Shown here: piece by piece, positions 33,888 through 42,185 of the stretch
Layout of the letters: every line of letters starts with the position of its first letter
How positions within the stretch are numbered: the stretch's first letter is position 1
Assembly: GCA_023228945.1 (NCBI GenBank)
Contig: JALOAI010000004.1
Coordinates: 124,001-188,000 of the forward strand
Length of the DNA stretch: 64,000 nt
Reading direction: 5' to 3'
DNA from: Pigmentiphaga sp.
GTDB taxonomy: Bacteria; Pseudomonadota; Gammaproteobacteria; Burkholderiales; Burkholderiaceae_B
Program-made: the position numbers and the translations under genes
The notes under the pieces: model-generated
What the model was told of the DNA's origin: nothing
Database searches by the model: none
The model's input: only the letters and a program-made list of their open reading frames with translations

Positions 33888-34844
33888 ATGACGCAATTGA
33901 AGGTCTGGGATACCCGGGGCCTGGCTCCCCGGCAGGCACTGACGTTCTGGAACGAAGCCGTCTGTTCCGCGTTTCTCGATGTCCGCACCGAATCGCAGCG
34001 TACCGCCAGGTCGTTTCGGGCGAGCCTGCAGGCCCTCGACTTCGGCAGCCTGGCGGTCAATCGCCTGCGGGCCCAGTCGTACCGGGTGATCCGCGGTACC
34101 GAGGGCGGCAGCGCCGGCTGGGTGTTCGTCAATCTCCACCAGCGCGGCCGCTGTCGATTGCGCCAGCATGGCCGCGAACATTGGATCGAAGCCGGTGGCG
34201 TCAGCCTCAACCTGGGCGATGCGCCATTCGATTTCGACTTCGACGGCCAGGTGGCCATGACCTGCCTGCGCCTGCCCCTGTCCGGCCTGGCCGCGCGCAC
34301 CGGCCGTCTGCACGCCGCCGCCGCGCGGCCCTTGGCAGAGGGCGCGGCCACTCGTCTGTTCATGGACTATACCCGCAGCCTGCTGGCCAATATCGACGCC
34401 TTGCGGCCCCATGAGGCGGGGCAGGCCGCCACCTGTCTGCTCGATTTGCTGGCCCTCAGCATCGACGGCTCGGGAGCGTCGGCTCCGAATACCCGAGCGA
34501 GCCAGCGCCAGGCCTTGTTCCGCCAGGCCAGCGCCTACCTGGCGGCGCACCTGGGCAATCCGGCGCTTGATCTCGCCGCGCTGGCGGGGCATCTGCGGAT
34601 GGCGCCGCGCACTTTGCAAACGCTCTTCCGGGAGCAGGGCACCACTTTTACCGAATGCCTGCTCGAGCATCGTCTGGCCGCCGCCGAACGCCTGCTGGCC
34701 AACGATTCTGGCGAGCCGCTGGCGCAGATCGCATACGCCGTGGGCTTTGCCGATCAATCCTATTTCAATCGCGCCTTTCGCCAGCGCTTTGGTCTTACGC
34801 CCGGCCAGCGCCGGCGGCAAGCGGCCGCGGCCATCTTGGGGTAA
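33888..34844 (+). CDS. AraC-family transcriptional regulator (FeaR-like layout)
   Basis: A 318-residue regulator with an N-terminal AraC-binding-like effector domain (about 1-190; RALTFWNEAVCSAFLDVRTE-type region) and a C-terminal AraC/XylS HTH pair (about 215-310; LDLAALAGHLRMAPRTLQTL and IAYAVGFADQSYFNRAFRQR). The ATG at 33888 (MTQLKVWDTRGLAP) was preferred over upstream starts that would place coding sequence across the operator. The layout resembles FeaR and related regulators that activate aldehyde dehydrogenase genes. Its divergent position next to one supports such a role. Confidence 0.9.
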   Translation: MTQLKVWDTRGLAPRQALTFWNEAVCSAFLDVRTESQRTARSFRASLQALDFGSLAVNRLRAQSYRVIRGTEGGSAGWVFVNLHQRGRCRLRQHGREHWIEAGGVSLNLGDAPFDFDFDGQVAMTCLRLPLSGLAARTGRLHAAAARPLAEGAATRLFMDYTRSLLANIDALRPHEAGQAATCLLDLLALSIDGSGASAPNTRASQRQALFRQASAYLAAHLGNPALDLAALAGHLRMAPRTLQTLFREQGTTFTECLLEHRLAAAERLLANDSGEPLAQIAYAVGFADQSYFNRAFRQRFGLTPGQRRRQAAAAILG

Positions 34845-34991
34845 GGCGGCGCCAAGGCGCGGGTCCGGCCCGGAGCTGGCGCTTTACAATGCCGCCTGGC
34901 CGCCGGCGAGGCCGGCATTGCCGCGTCCCCCATTCATGGGATGGCGCGGGCCGGCGCGCAACTGGCAAGATGAGCGAGGCAAATACCGGAT

Positions 34992-35693
34992 GTGAAGACA
35001 ATGACGGCACAAGCGGAGCAAAGCTCCACCGGCCAGGCCGCGCATCGCGTGCTGTTGGTCGAAGATGATCCTCCCATCCGCAAACGGCTGGCGGCCGCGC
35101 TGGCTGCCAAGGGCGATTGTGCCGTCGTTTCCGCGGCCTCCCTGGCGGAGGCCCGCGCGTGGCTGGGCCAGGAGCGGCCCGACCTGATCGTGTCGGACCT
35201 CCGGCTGCCCGATGGCCTGGCGATCGATCTGCTCGCCGAAGCCCGCGAGCGCTATCCCGAGGTGGAAATCCTGGTCATTTCGGTGCTGGGCGACGAAACC
35301 ACCATCCTGGCCGCCATCGCCGCCGGCGCTTCGGGCTATTTGCTCAAAGACGCCTTGCCGGAGGATATCCATGCCACGGCCATCGAGGTGCTCTCCGGCG
35401 GCTCGCCCATCTCGCCTTCCATCGCCCGCTTCATCGTCCGGCGCATGCGGCAAGACTCCGCCGGCGCCGCGCCCGCCTGTGCCGATCCCGCCGCGCCGCG
35501 CCTGACGCCGCGCGAAATCGACATCCTGTGGGGCATCGCCAAGGGCCTGACCTACAACGAGATCGCCGAGCAATTGGGCCTGTCGCGGCACACCGTTCCC
35601 AGCCATATCAAGGCCATCTATCGCAAGCTGCATGTCCAGACGCGCGGCGAGGCGGTCTATGAGGCGATCCAGCAGGGCCTGATCAAATTGTGA
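34992..35693 (+). CDS. NarL/FixJ-type response regulator
   Basis: A receiver-HTH regulator of about 233 residues. The receiver domain starts RVLLVEDDPPIRKRL; the phosphoacceptor is the Asp in DLIVSDLRLPDG (residue 69 from the GTG), and the switch region ends GYLLKDALPEDI. The LuxR-type HTH is LTPREIDILWGIAKGLTYNE to GLSRHTVPSHIKAIYRKL. GTG 34992 and ATG 35001 are both possible starts; neither has a good ribosome-binding site. It overlaps the next gene, its likely cognate kinase, by four bases. Confidence 0.93.
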   Translation: MKTMTAQAEQSSTGQAAHRVLLVEDDPPIRKRLAAALAAKGDCAVVSAASLAEARAWLGQERPDLIVSDLRLPDGLAIDLLAEARERYPEVEILVISVLGDETTILAAIAAGASGYLLKDALPEDIHATAIEVLSGGSPISPSIARFIVRRMRQDSAGAAPACADPAAPRLTPREIDILWGIAKGLTYNEIAEQLGLSRHTVPSHIKAIYRKLHVQTRGEAVYEAIQQGLIKL

Positions 35694-37546
35694 GCCAGCC
35701 GAGCCGAGCAACAGCACCCTGGCGCTTGCCGCCGGCCGCGGTCTGGCTCGTGCTGGTTCTGGTGGGCGTCGGCGTGCTCAGCTCGTTTCTGGCGTTTCAG
35801 GAGCCCGCCGGCGGCCGTGCGATCCGGACCGCCGAGTGCGGCCAGATCGACGCGAATGGCCGGGTGGTGGTTCCGGCCCGGACCGTAGCGCTGCCATACG
35901 CCGTGCCGTGGCCCGAGCGCCATCCAGACCAGAAACTGGTGTGCGAATTCACGGTGGAGATGGCCGCGGCGATGGGCGCCGAAACCGCCTTGTACATCCC
36001 GTCATTTGTCGATTCCGTGGCCCTGGAGGTCAATGGCCAGGCCGCCTTCCTGGCCGAGCGCTACCGCATGCGCAACCTGCGGCTCGCCACGTTGCCGGCA
36101 TTTGCGCCCCTCTCCAACGATATCCTGCGCGATGGCGCCAATCGTTTCCGGCTGACGCTCTCGGCGCTCCCCGCCCGCAGCGCGTCGCTCGATCGCCTGT
36201 TCATCGGCAATACCCAGGCGCTGCGCACGCACTTCCATGCCCGCTGGTTCATGGTGGCCGTGCTGCCGACCTTGGCGCTGGGCGGCGCCATTGCCTTTGC
36301 CATCGTCTTCGGCGTGATCTGGGTGGCGTTGCGCGAACGGGAGTTCGGCTGGCTGTCGGCAACGCTCGCGCTGGGTGTCTTGCAGGGCTCGACGCTGATT
36401 CCCGACTTCGGCCTCGGACCGCCGGATCGGCCGATCTGGAGCATGTTCGGGCTTTGGGAGGTGGCCGCGGCGCTCATGTTCTGCCGGGCCGTGGCCGGCT
36501 TGCCGGCCTCGCGGCGCGATCTCTGGTGGGTATTGCCGCCAGCGCTGCTGACGCTGTTCTTCATGTCGGGCCTGGGCGGCGGCCCGCTGCACAGGGCGGG
36601 GCTGCTGCTCTCCATGACCATGGTGGTCGTGTACATGATGCTGGCACTCTGGGTGCTGGCCCGCGCCGCCTGGCGGGGCAGCGAGGATGCCGGCATCGTC
36701 CTGCTCGGCAAGGCCATGGTCTTCATCTTCGTGGTTCACGATATCTCGATCATTCTGCGCCAGAATCCGGAGCTTATCTTCCTCACGCGGGCCGTCTACA
36801 GCAGTTTCCTGCTGGCCGTAGCCATGTGGATGACGCTGCGTTTCGTGCGCGCCATGCGGGAGGTCGACAATACGGCGGAGATCCTGCGCGAACGCGTGGC
36901 CGCGACCCAGGACGAGCTGCGACAAACGTATGAAGAGCTGCGGCTGCGGCGCGAGGCCGAGGCGGTCGACCGAGAGCGCGCCCGCCTCATGCGCGACCTG
37001 CACGATGGCCTGGGCGGCGAGCTGGCTTCCATGCTGGCGCTGGCCGATTCGCCCGACCCGCATCCCCAGGAAATCGCCAGTCATGCGCGCGCGGCGTTGG
37101 CCGATATGCGGCTCATCATCAGTTCGCTGGAAGACTACGGCGGCGATCTCACGCTGGCGCTTGGCACATGGCGCGAGCGCGCCGGTCCCCAGGTGAAGGC
37201 CGCCGGCCTGGAGCTCGTCTGGGCCGTGCGCGACGTACCGTCGCTGGTGCGCCTGGGGCCGGCCCAAACGCTCGACATCCTGCGCATCGTGCAGGAAGCG
37301 GTCACCAATGTCGTCAAGCATGCCCACGCCACGCGAGTCACGATCGAAACCTTCGAGACGGAAGAGGGCATAGGCCTGTCGATCTGCGACAACGGCAGCG
37401 GTGGCGGTCCGCAGGCGTCGGGCAACGGCCTCGGCAATATGCAAATGCGCGCCCGCCGCCTGAATGCCACGCTGACCATCAGCCGCGACAACCGGGGTAC
37501 TTGCGTGCGGCTCGTGCTGCCCCGGGAGTTCGCCGCCGGTTCGTGA
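35690..37546 (+). CDS. HisKA_3-type sensor histidine kinase
   Basis: A 618-residue membrane sensor kinase. One N-terminal membrane segment (about 15-35) is followed by an extracytoplasmic region of about 150 residues. A block of about seven membrane segments comes next, resembling a 7TMR-DISM arrangement. Then come a coiled-coil (RVAATQDELRQTYEELRLRR), the dimerisation/phosphoacceptor helix with H438 in LMRDLHDGLGGELASM, and an HATPase with EAVTNVVKHAHA and GNGLGNMQMRARRL. GTG 35690 overlaps the response regulator stop, so the two are coupled. The signal is unknown; the sulfatase/FGE genes are convergent neighbours. Confidence 0.92.
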   Translation: MSQPSRATAPWRLPPAAVWLVLVLVGVGVLSSFLAFQEPAGGRAIRTAECGQIDANGRVVVPARTVALPYAVPWPERHPDQKLVCEFTVEMAAAMGAETALYIPSFVDSVALEVNGQAAFLAERYRMRNLRLATLPAFAPLSNDILRDGANRFRLTLSALPARSASLDRLFIGNTQALRTHFHARWFMVAVLPTLALGGAIAFAIVFGVIWVALREREFGWLSATLALGVLQGSTLIPDFGLGPPDRPIWSMFGLWEVAAALMFCRAVAGLPASRRDLWWVLPPALLTLFFMSGLGGGPLHRAGLLLSMTMVVVYMMLALWVLARAAWRGSEDAGIVLLGKAMVFIFVVHDISIILRQNPELIFLTRAVYSSFLLAVAMWMTLRFVRAMREVDNTAEILRERVAATQDELRQTYEELRLRREAEAVDRERARLMRDLHDGLGGELASMLALADSPDPHPQEIASHARAALADMRLIISSLEDYGGDLTLALGTWRERAGPQVKAAGLELVWAVRDVPSLVRLGPAQTLDILRIVQEAVTNVVKHAHATRVTIETFETEEGIGLSICDNGSGGGPQASGNGLGNMQMRARRLNATLTISRDNRGTCVRLVLPREFAAGS

Positions 37547-37606
37547 TGCGCGGCGGCGTGTGTGGAAGAGGGCGTGGGCGAAAGAGGCCGCCTGGGCCTC
37601 GACACC

Positions 37607-38629
37607 CTAGCGCAACACGGTGCGGAAGCCCACGTGCGAAGTGGGCAGGTTGTCTTCCATCGGGTGCCGTGCCGTACTGCGGAAACGGCTGCAGTAGCTG
37701 GCGGCGCACAGGTAGGAGCCGCCCTTGATCACATAAGAGCTGCCCGGCGGCAGGGTGATGCCGGCGGCCTTGAGTTCGGCCGCGGGATCGCCATTGCCGT
37801 GGGGTTGCCGCACCCCGCGGTAAGGATCCAGCGTCCATTCCCACACGTTGCCGATCATGTCGTGCAGGCCCCAGCCATTGGTGGCGTAGCAGCCCACCGG
37901 CGCGCGCCCGGCATGATCGTCTTCGGCGGCGTCGACATACGGAAACACGCCCTGCCAGAAATTCGCCACCGGCTTGCCGTCGGCGTCTCGCGGCTCGCGA
38001 CCCAGGCGCTCGGGTTCGCCGCTGGCGCGCGCCGCCCATTCCCATTCATCTTCGGTGGGCAGGTCGCGCCCCAGCCAGCGGGCGTAGGCCAGGGCATCTT
38101 CGCGGGCGACGTGCACCACGGGATGGTTGGCACGGCCGTTCAGGTTGCTGTCGGGGCCTTCGGGATGCCGCCAGTTCGCGCCGTCCACGAACGCCCACCA
38201 CGGCATGGGGTTTTGGGTGGAGGCGCCGCGCGGCGGCGCCCGGAAGACAGCGGCGCCGCCTTCGCGCTCGGCCCAGGTGCGATAGCCGGTGGCCTCGACG
38301 AAGGCCGCGAACTGCGCGTTGGTGACTTCTGTGCGGTCGATCCAGAACGGCCGGATCGCAACCCGGCCGTTGGGGCGTTCGTCGGGATAGCCGCGCATGG
38401 TACCGGGCTCGAACGCACCTCCCGGCACGCGGACCATGCCAGCCCGGAGATCGCGGCCGAAGCCATCGGGCAGGCCGCCGTGCCTGGCGCAACCCGCCGC
38501 GCTGCCCAGCGCGGGCTGGACGACGGCGGCTTGCGCCTGGCCACGTTGCCAGGCAAGGAAGGCGGTGCCGGCAAGGCCGACCAGCAAAATGGCGGCGCCG
38601 GCCGCCGCCAGGGGTTTACGAATGGCCAT
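37607..38629 (-). CDS. Formylglycine-generating enzyme (sulfatase-modifying factor)
   Basis: Oxidises the active-site cysteine of type I sulfatases to formylglycine. The 340-residue protein has an N-terminal membrane anchor or signal peptide (about 8-27). The FGE-sulfatase domain follows: MVRVPGGAFEPGTM, FWIDRTEVTNAQFAAFVEAT, LPTEDEWEWAAR and GNVWEWTLDPYRG. The copper-binding catalytic cysteines are present as C308 and C313 in GGSYLCAASYCSRFRSTAR, so this is a true FGE rather than a lectin-like relative. It follows the sulfatase gene on the same strand after 266 bp, its evident substrate. Export of FGE implies the modification may occur outside the cytoplasm. Confidence 0.93.
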   Translation of the reverse strand: MAIRKPLAAAGAAILLVGLAGTAFLAWQRGQAQAAVVQPALGSAAGCARHGGLPDGFGRDLRAGMVRVPGGAFEPGTMRGYPDERPNGRVAIRPFWIDRTEVTNAQFAAFVEATGYRTWAEREGGAAVFRAPPRGASTQNPMPWWAFVDGANWRHPEGPDSNLNGRANHPVVHVAREDALAYARWLGRDLPTEDEWEWAARASGEPERLGREPRDADGKPVANFWQGVFPYVDAAEDDHAGRAPVGCYATNGWGLHDMIGNVWEWTLDPYRGVRQPHGNGDPAAELKAAGITLPPGSSYVIKGGSYLCAASYCSRFRSTARHPMEDNLPTSHVGFRTVLR

Positions 38630-38895
38630 GGCGAATCTCGTGCTCCTGGTCCGGATATGGGTGGGTGACCGCGACGCCGCGGCGGCGATGTCTTGGCTCG
38701 CGGGGGCCGCAACCGCCGGCCGGGTGCCGGCCGCCGCCGCGACCGCGGTTGCCCTCGAGCCCGGGTGCTAATGGACCTGCCGTCATCATAACGAGCATTG
38801 TCCCGCCTGTCGTGAGTCAGGGCCTGGCCGCCATGCCGGCGACCAGGCCCGCCGCGCCTTGCGGGCCGTTGGCCCACGCAACTGTTGGCGCACCC

Positions 38896-41088
38896 TCAAG
38901 AGGCCGCGGCAACGCAGCGTTTGCCCAGGTTCTGTTGAATGATGGTCAGGTCGGCGTTGTTGGTGAAGCCGTTGTGGTCGAAGTCGTACCAGCTGGAGCG
39001 GCCTTCGTTGAGCGTACTGAAGTAGCGCCAGTTGTCGATATCCTGTTGATCCACCACGCCATCCTCATTGCCGTCTCCCGGGCAATCCACCAGGCTGTTC
39101 TCGATGTTGGCGAGCTCGCCGAGCAGTGTCTGGTAGTTCTGATACTGCAGCGGCGTCATGGCGTGATGAATGAGAAGATTGCTGGGCGCGTTGTCCAGTT
39201 TCGGAATCGGAGCGGCCTCGTCGATGGGATAGAACTCATCCACCGCAGTGACCACGCCGGTCTCGCAGCTCATGCGTTCGATCCGTACCAGTTTGAAATC
39301 GTCGTTGCGGATCGCCCGCTGGGCGTCGGCCAGGAGGTCCACCGGCGATTCGCCATTCGCCACCAGATATTCATTGACCGCGCAGCATGAGCTCAAGCCT
39401 TCGGGGCCGGCCACACCGCCGGGGCCGTACCAGTCGCCACCCTGGTCTTCGCACACGCCTTGCTGCGGAAAGATCTGGGCGCAGGTATTCAGCGCCGGCA
39501 CAACGCAAGGCGGCGCGGCGGCAACCTCGGTGGACGTGATGTTGGTACCCATCTCGGTGAAGTTGACGGTGCGGATGCTGGCGTGCTCGGGCTCGGTGAG
39601 ATAGGGCAGCATCGGTTGCGCGTCGAGGATGCGGTTGGCGGGCACCGCCTCGCGCACGTCGATCTCGGCCAGTTCACCGAACAGGCTGAAGAGATCCGCG
39701 GCATTGACCATATGGGGCACTTCGCGATCGGGCGAGGCCACCATCGGCCCTGCGACCACCAGCGGTACCCACACCCCGGTTTGATACGGGAACGCCTTCG
39801 AGCGGGAGGGGTTGAACGGTGCCTTGACGGTGGGCGCGTAGGTACCGTTGTCGCCGATGATGATGATGGCGGTATTGGTGTCCTGGGGCCGGTAATCGAG
39901 GCTGCCGTCGGCATTGCGCCGGGCCAGCCCGGTTTCCACCAGCAGGCGGCCGATCTCGTGGTCCATCGCTTCGATCATCTGATTGGAGATGACGCGGTTC
40001 TCCTGGGAGTCGAGGCAATCGAAGCCGCCAGCATTCTCGGCATCCGCCGGCAGCAGCGACGCTGGCGGCGGCTGCAAGGGCGTGTGGATGGCCGAATAAC
40101 CCAGGCTCATCATCCAGGGCTGATCGCCGCTTTGTCGCTGGATCCAGGCCACGGCGCGATCCGTTTCCAGCGTGCTGCGGTAGCCGCGCGCGCGCGGGTC
40201 GGATGCTTCCTCGCGGCGGGTCAGCCCATTGGCGCCGTTGATCACCCATTGGCCGGTGTAGTAGCCGTTCTGGACGGAGAAGTCGATATAGTCGGGGCGT
40301 TGCAACTGGCACGATTTGCCCGGATCGAAAATGCCGCCTTGTTCGAGGCAGGCGCGGCCCGGCGTATGGACGGCCAGCGTCGTTATTTCGGAGCAGCTGC
40401 CGGCGGGCAGGTAGCAGGCGCCGCTGTCGGCGCCGTAGCTTGGATCATCCTGGGCGTTGGGCACGAAGCCGCAACCATACACTCCCTTGCCGTCGACCAG
40501 CGGACTCACGCCGCCGGCGGTGACGTCGATCGGGAAGGGGCCGCCATCCAGGTAGCCCTCGAAGTGATCCCAGCCCAGCTCCCGCATCACGCCGTCGCCA
40601 AAGGGATTATTGGCCGGGTTGACGTCGGAGCCCGACAAATGCATTTTGCCGATGACGGCGTTGACGTAGCCTTTTTCCTTGAGGATCTTGGGGGTGGTCA
40701 TCTCGTAGGGTGAAACCTGCGAGTTGGCGAGATCCAGCGCGACGATGGCGTTCAGGATGTTGGTGCGGGACGGGTAGCGGCCGTCGAAGAACGTGGCGCG
40801 CGTGGGGGTGCAGGTGGGCATCGACCACGCGTTGCGGAAGCGTACCCCCGCGTGCGCGATGGCATCGAGGTTGGGCGTGCGCGCCGGTGTGGCGCCGCCA
40901 TAGCCGAACAGCGAGAGCTGGTCGACGCCGAGGTCGTCGAGCACGATGAACAAAATATTGGGCAGGCTGGCGGACGGCGGCGGCTCCGGCGCGGGGTCGC
41001 CATCGTCGCTGCTGCAGGCCGTCAGGGCGAGCGCGGTCAGCAAGGCCGTGCACAGCGCCAGGGGCTTGGGGTGCATGGGTTTTTTCAT
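38896..41088 (-). CDS. Type I sulfatase lipoprotein with C-terminal dockerin-like repeats
   Basis: A 730-residue alkaline-phosphatase-superfamily sulfatase. It has a lipoprotein signal with lipobox LTAC (C25), metal aspartates D51-D52 in FIVLDDLG, and the formylglycine motif C93-T-P-T-R with following ATFFDGRYPSR. DNGTYAPTVKAPF lies in the mid region. Residues 669-730 hold two calcium-loop repeats (GDGNEDGVVDQQD and DFDHNGFTNNAD) of dockerin type I character, bracketed by cysteines at about 669 and 725. It probably sits on the outer membrane or periplasmic face and hydrolyses a sulfate ester; the substrate is unknown. The FGE needed for activation is encoded downstream. Confidence 0.92.
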   Translation of the reverse strand: MKKPMHPKPLALCTALLTALALTACSSDDGDPAPEPPPSASLPNILFIVLDDLGVDQLSLFGYGGATPARTPNLDAIAHAGVRFRNAWSMPTCTPTRATFFDGRYPSRTNILNAIVALDLANSQVSPYEMTTPKILKEKGYVNAVIGKMHLSGSDVNPANNPFGDGVMRELGWDHFEGYLDGGPFPIDVTAGGVSPLVDGKGVYGCGFVPNAQDDPSYGADSGACYLPAGSCSEITTLAVHTPGRACLEQGGIFDPGKSCQLQRPDYIDFSVQNGYYTGQWVINGANGLTRREEASDPRARGYRSTLETDRAVAWIQRQSGDQPWMMSLGYSAIHTPLQPPPASLLPADAENAGGFDCLDSQENRVISNQMIEAMDHEIGRLLVETGLARRNADGSLDYRPQDTNTAIIIIGDNGTYAPTVKAPFNPSRSKAFPYQTGVWVPLVVAGPMVASPDREVPHMVNAADLFSLFGELAEIDVREAVPANRILDAQPMLPYLTEPEHASIRTVNFTEMGTNITSTEVAAAPPCVVPALNTCAQIFPQQGVCEDQGGDWYGPGGVAGPEGLSSCCAVNEYLVANGESPVDLLADAQRAIRNDDFKLVRIERMSCETGVVTAVDEFYPIDEAAPIPKLDNAPSNLLIHHAMTPLQYQNYQTLLGELANIENSLVDCPGDGNEDGVVDQQDIDNWRYFSTLNEGRSSWYDFDHNGFTNNADLTIIQQNLGKRCVAAAS

Positions 41089-41388
41089 CGTTGGGTCCGG
41101 CGGAGGGTGACGGGAAATCGGGGGCGACGGCACGACACGCCGCACCCGGCCGGGCGCGGCGCCGCTCGCAAGATTGAAAATATTGTCACTCAGTGACGCG
41201 CATTGCAATATCCCATAAAGCGGGGAGGGGGCAGCCCGCCGGCAAAAAATGCCCCCACGCTTGCCGCTGCGCGGCGGCGCTGCCCCCCGAAGCGCTGAAG
41301 CCCGGAACTACGGGTTTATGCCCGGTTGACCATACATTTTGGGATGAAGTAATTTGATCAAAGATCATCCATCACGCCGGAAGCCCGA
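41089..41388. other. Intergenic region between divergent sulfatase and GntR genes
   Basis: 300 bp without a gene. The sulfatase-proximal half carries the promoter/operator candidate described at 41180-41208. The region at about 41330-41370 is AT-rich (GAAGTAATTTGATCAAAGATC), with TTTGATCAAA at 41353-41362 as a perfect 10-bp palindrome upstream of gntR; this could be a regulator site. Nothing else is recognised. Confidence 0.4.
41180..41208 (-). promoter_or_regulatory. Candidate sulfatase promoter with palindromic operator in the spacer
   Basis: On the minus strand, TTGCAA (41208-41203) is followed after exactly 17 bp by CAATAT (41185-41180), a plausible -35/-10 pair about 90 bp before the sulfatase start. 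The spacer and the edge of the -10 contain the perfect 13-bp palindrome GTCACTCAGTGAC (41185-41197), an ideal place for a repressor. Hexamer matches are moderate, so this is a proposal. Confidence 0.5.
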
Positions 41389-42156
41389 TTGAAAGACTCA
41401 CGCGCCCTCGCCGGGCATGCCTCGGCTGAGCCTCACGCCGCCATGCTGGAGCCCGCCGCCGCCGCCGCAAAGCCGCCGGTGCTCGCCACCGATCCGCTGG
41501 CATCCTTGCAGCCCATCGTGCGCCAGTCGGTCAACGAAGCGGTGTACCAGGCTTTGCGTAACAAGCTGATGCATGGCGAATATCATGCTGGCCAGGTGCT
41601 AGGCATCCAGTACCTGGCCGACGCCCTGGGCACCAGCACCATGCCGGTGCGCGAGGCGCTGCGCCGCCTGGTGGCGCAGCAGGGCCTGGAGCCCATGCGC
41701 AACGGCACCACCCGCGTACCGCTGATCACCCGCGCCCGACTGGAAGACATCCGGCGCGCGCGCCTGCTGATCGAGGGTACGGTCACCGAATGGGCCGCGC
41801 CGCACCTCGAGCGGCACACGCTGGATGACCTGGAACAATTGGCGCTCGAAATCACCGAAGAGCGCCGCACGCGCGAAGGCGTGGCCAGCAGTCTCGAAAA
41901 AAACCGGATTTTCCATTTCACGATCTATGCCGCGGCCGATTCGCCGGTGATGATGGCCATGATCGAAAGCCTTTGGCTGCAGTCCGGCGCCTATCTGCGC
42001 GCCACTCGCGAACTGCTGCATACCGACGACAAGCCGGCCGACCGGCTCCATGAGTCCACCGTCGACGCCATGCGCAAGGGCGATTTCGCTCGCGCCCGTG
42101 GCCATATCGAGGAGGACATCTCCTGGGTGTTCGACCGCCTCGATCTGGCGGATTGA
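41389..42156 (+). CDS. GntR-family regulator, FCD (FadR) subgroup
   Basis: A 255-residue repressor-like protein. After a loose N-terminal region comes the wHTH (QPIVRQSVNEAVYQALRNKL; LGTSTMPVREALRRLVAQQG), then an all-helical FCD effector domain (IEGTVTEWAAPHLERHTLDD; ENR/FHFTIYAAAD region). The start is a TTG at 41389 with GGAA seven bases upstream; an ATG at 41443 is the alternative and would remove 18 poorly conserved residues. It precedes and almost touches the dehydratase gene and probably controls the following catabolic cluster in response to an organic acid. Confidence 0.9.
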   Translation: MKDSRALAGHASAEPHAAMLEPAAAAAKPPVLATDPLASLQPIVRQSVNEAVYQALRNKLMHGEYHAGQVLGIQYLADALGTSTMPVREALRRLVAQQGLEPMRNGTTRVPLITRARLEDIRRARLLIEGTVTEWAAPHLERHTLDDLEQLALEITEERRTREGVASSLEKNRIFHFTIYAAADSPVMMAMIESLWLQSGAYLRATRELLHTDDKPADRLHESTVDAMRKGDFARARGHIEEDISWVFDRLDLAD

Positions 42157-42185
42157 TTTTTTCTTTTCAGGGCAAGTACTACGAC

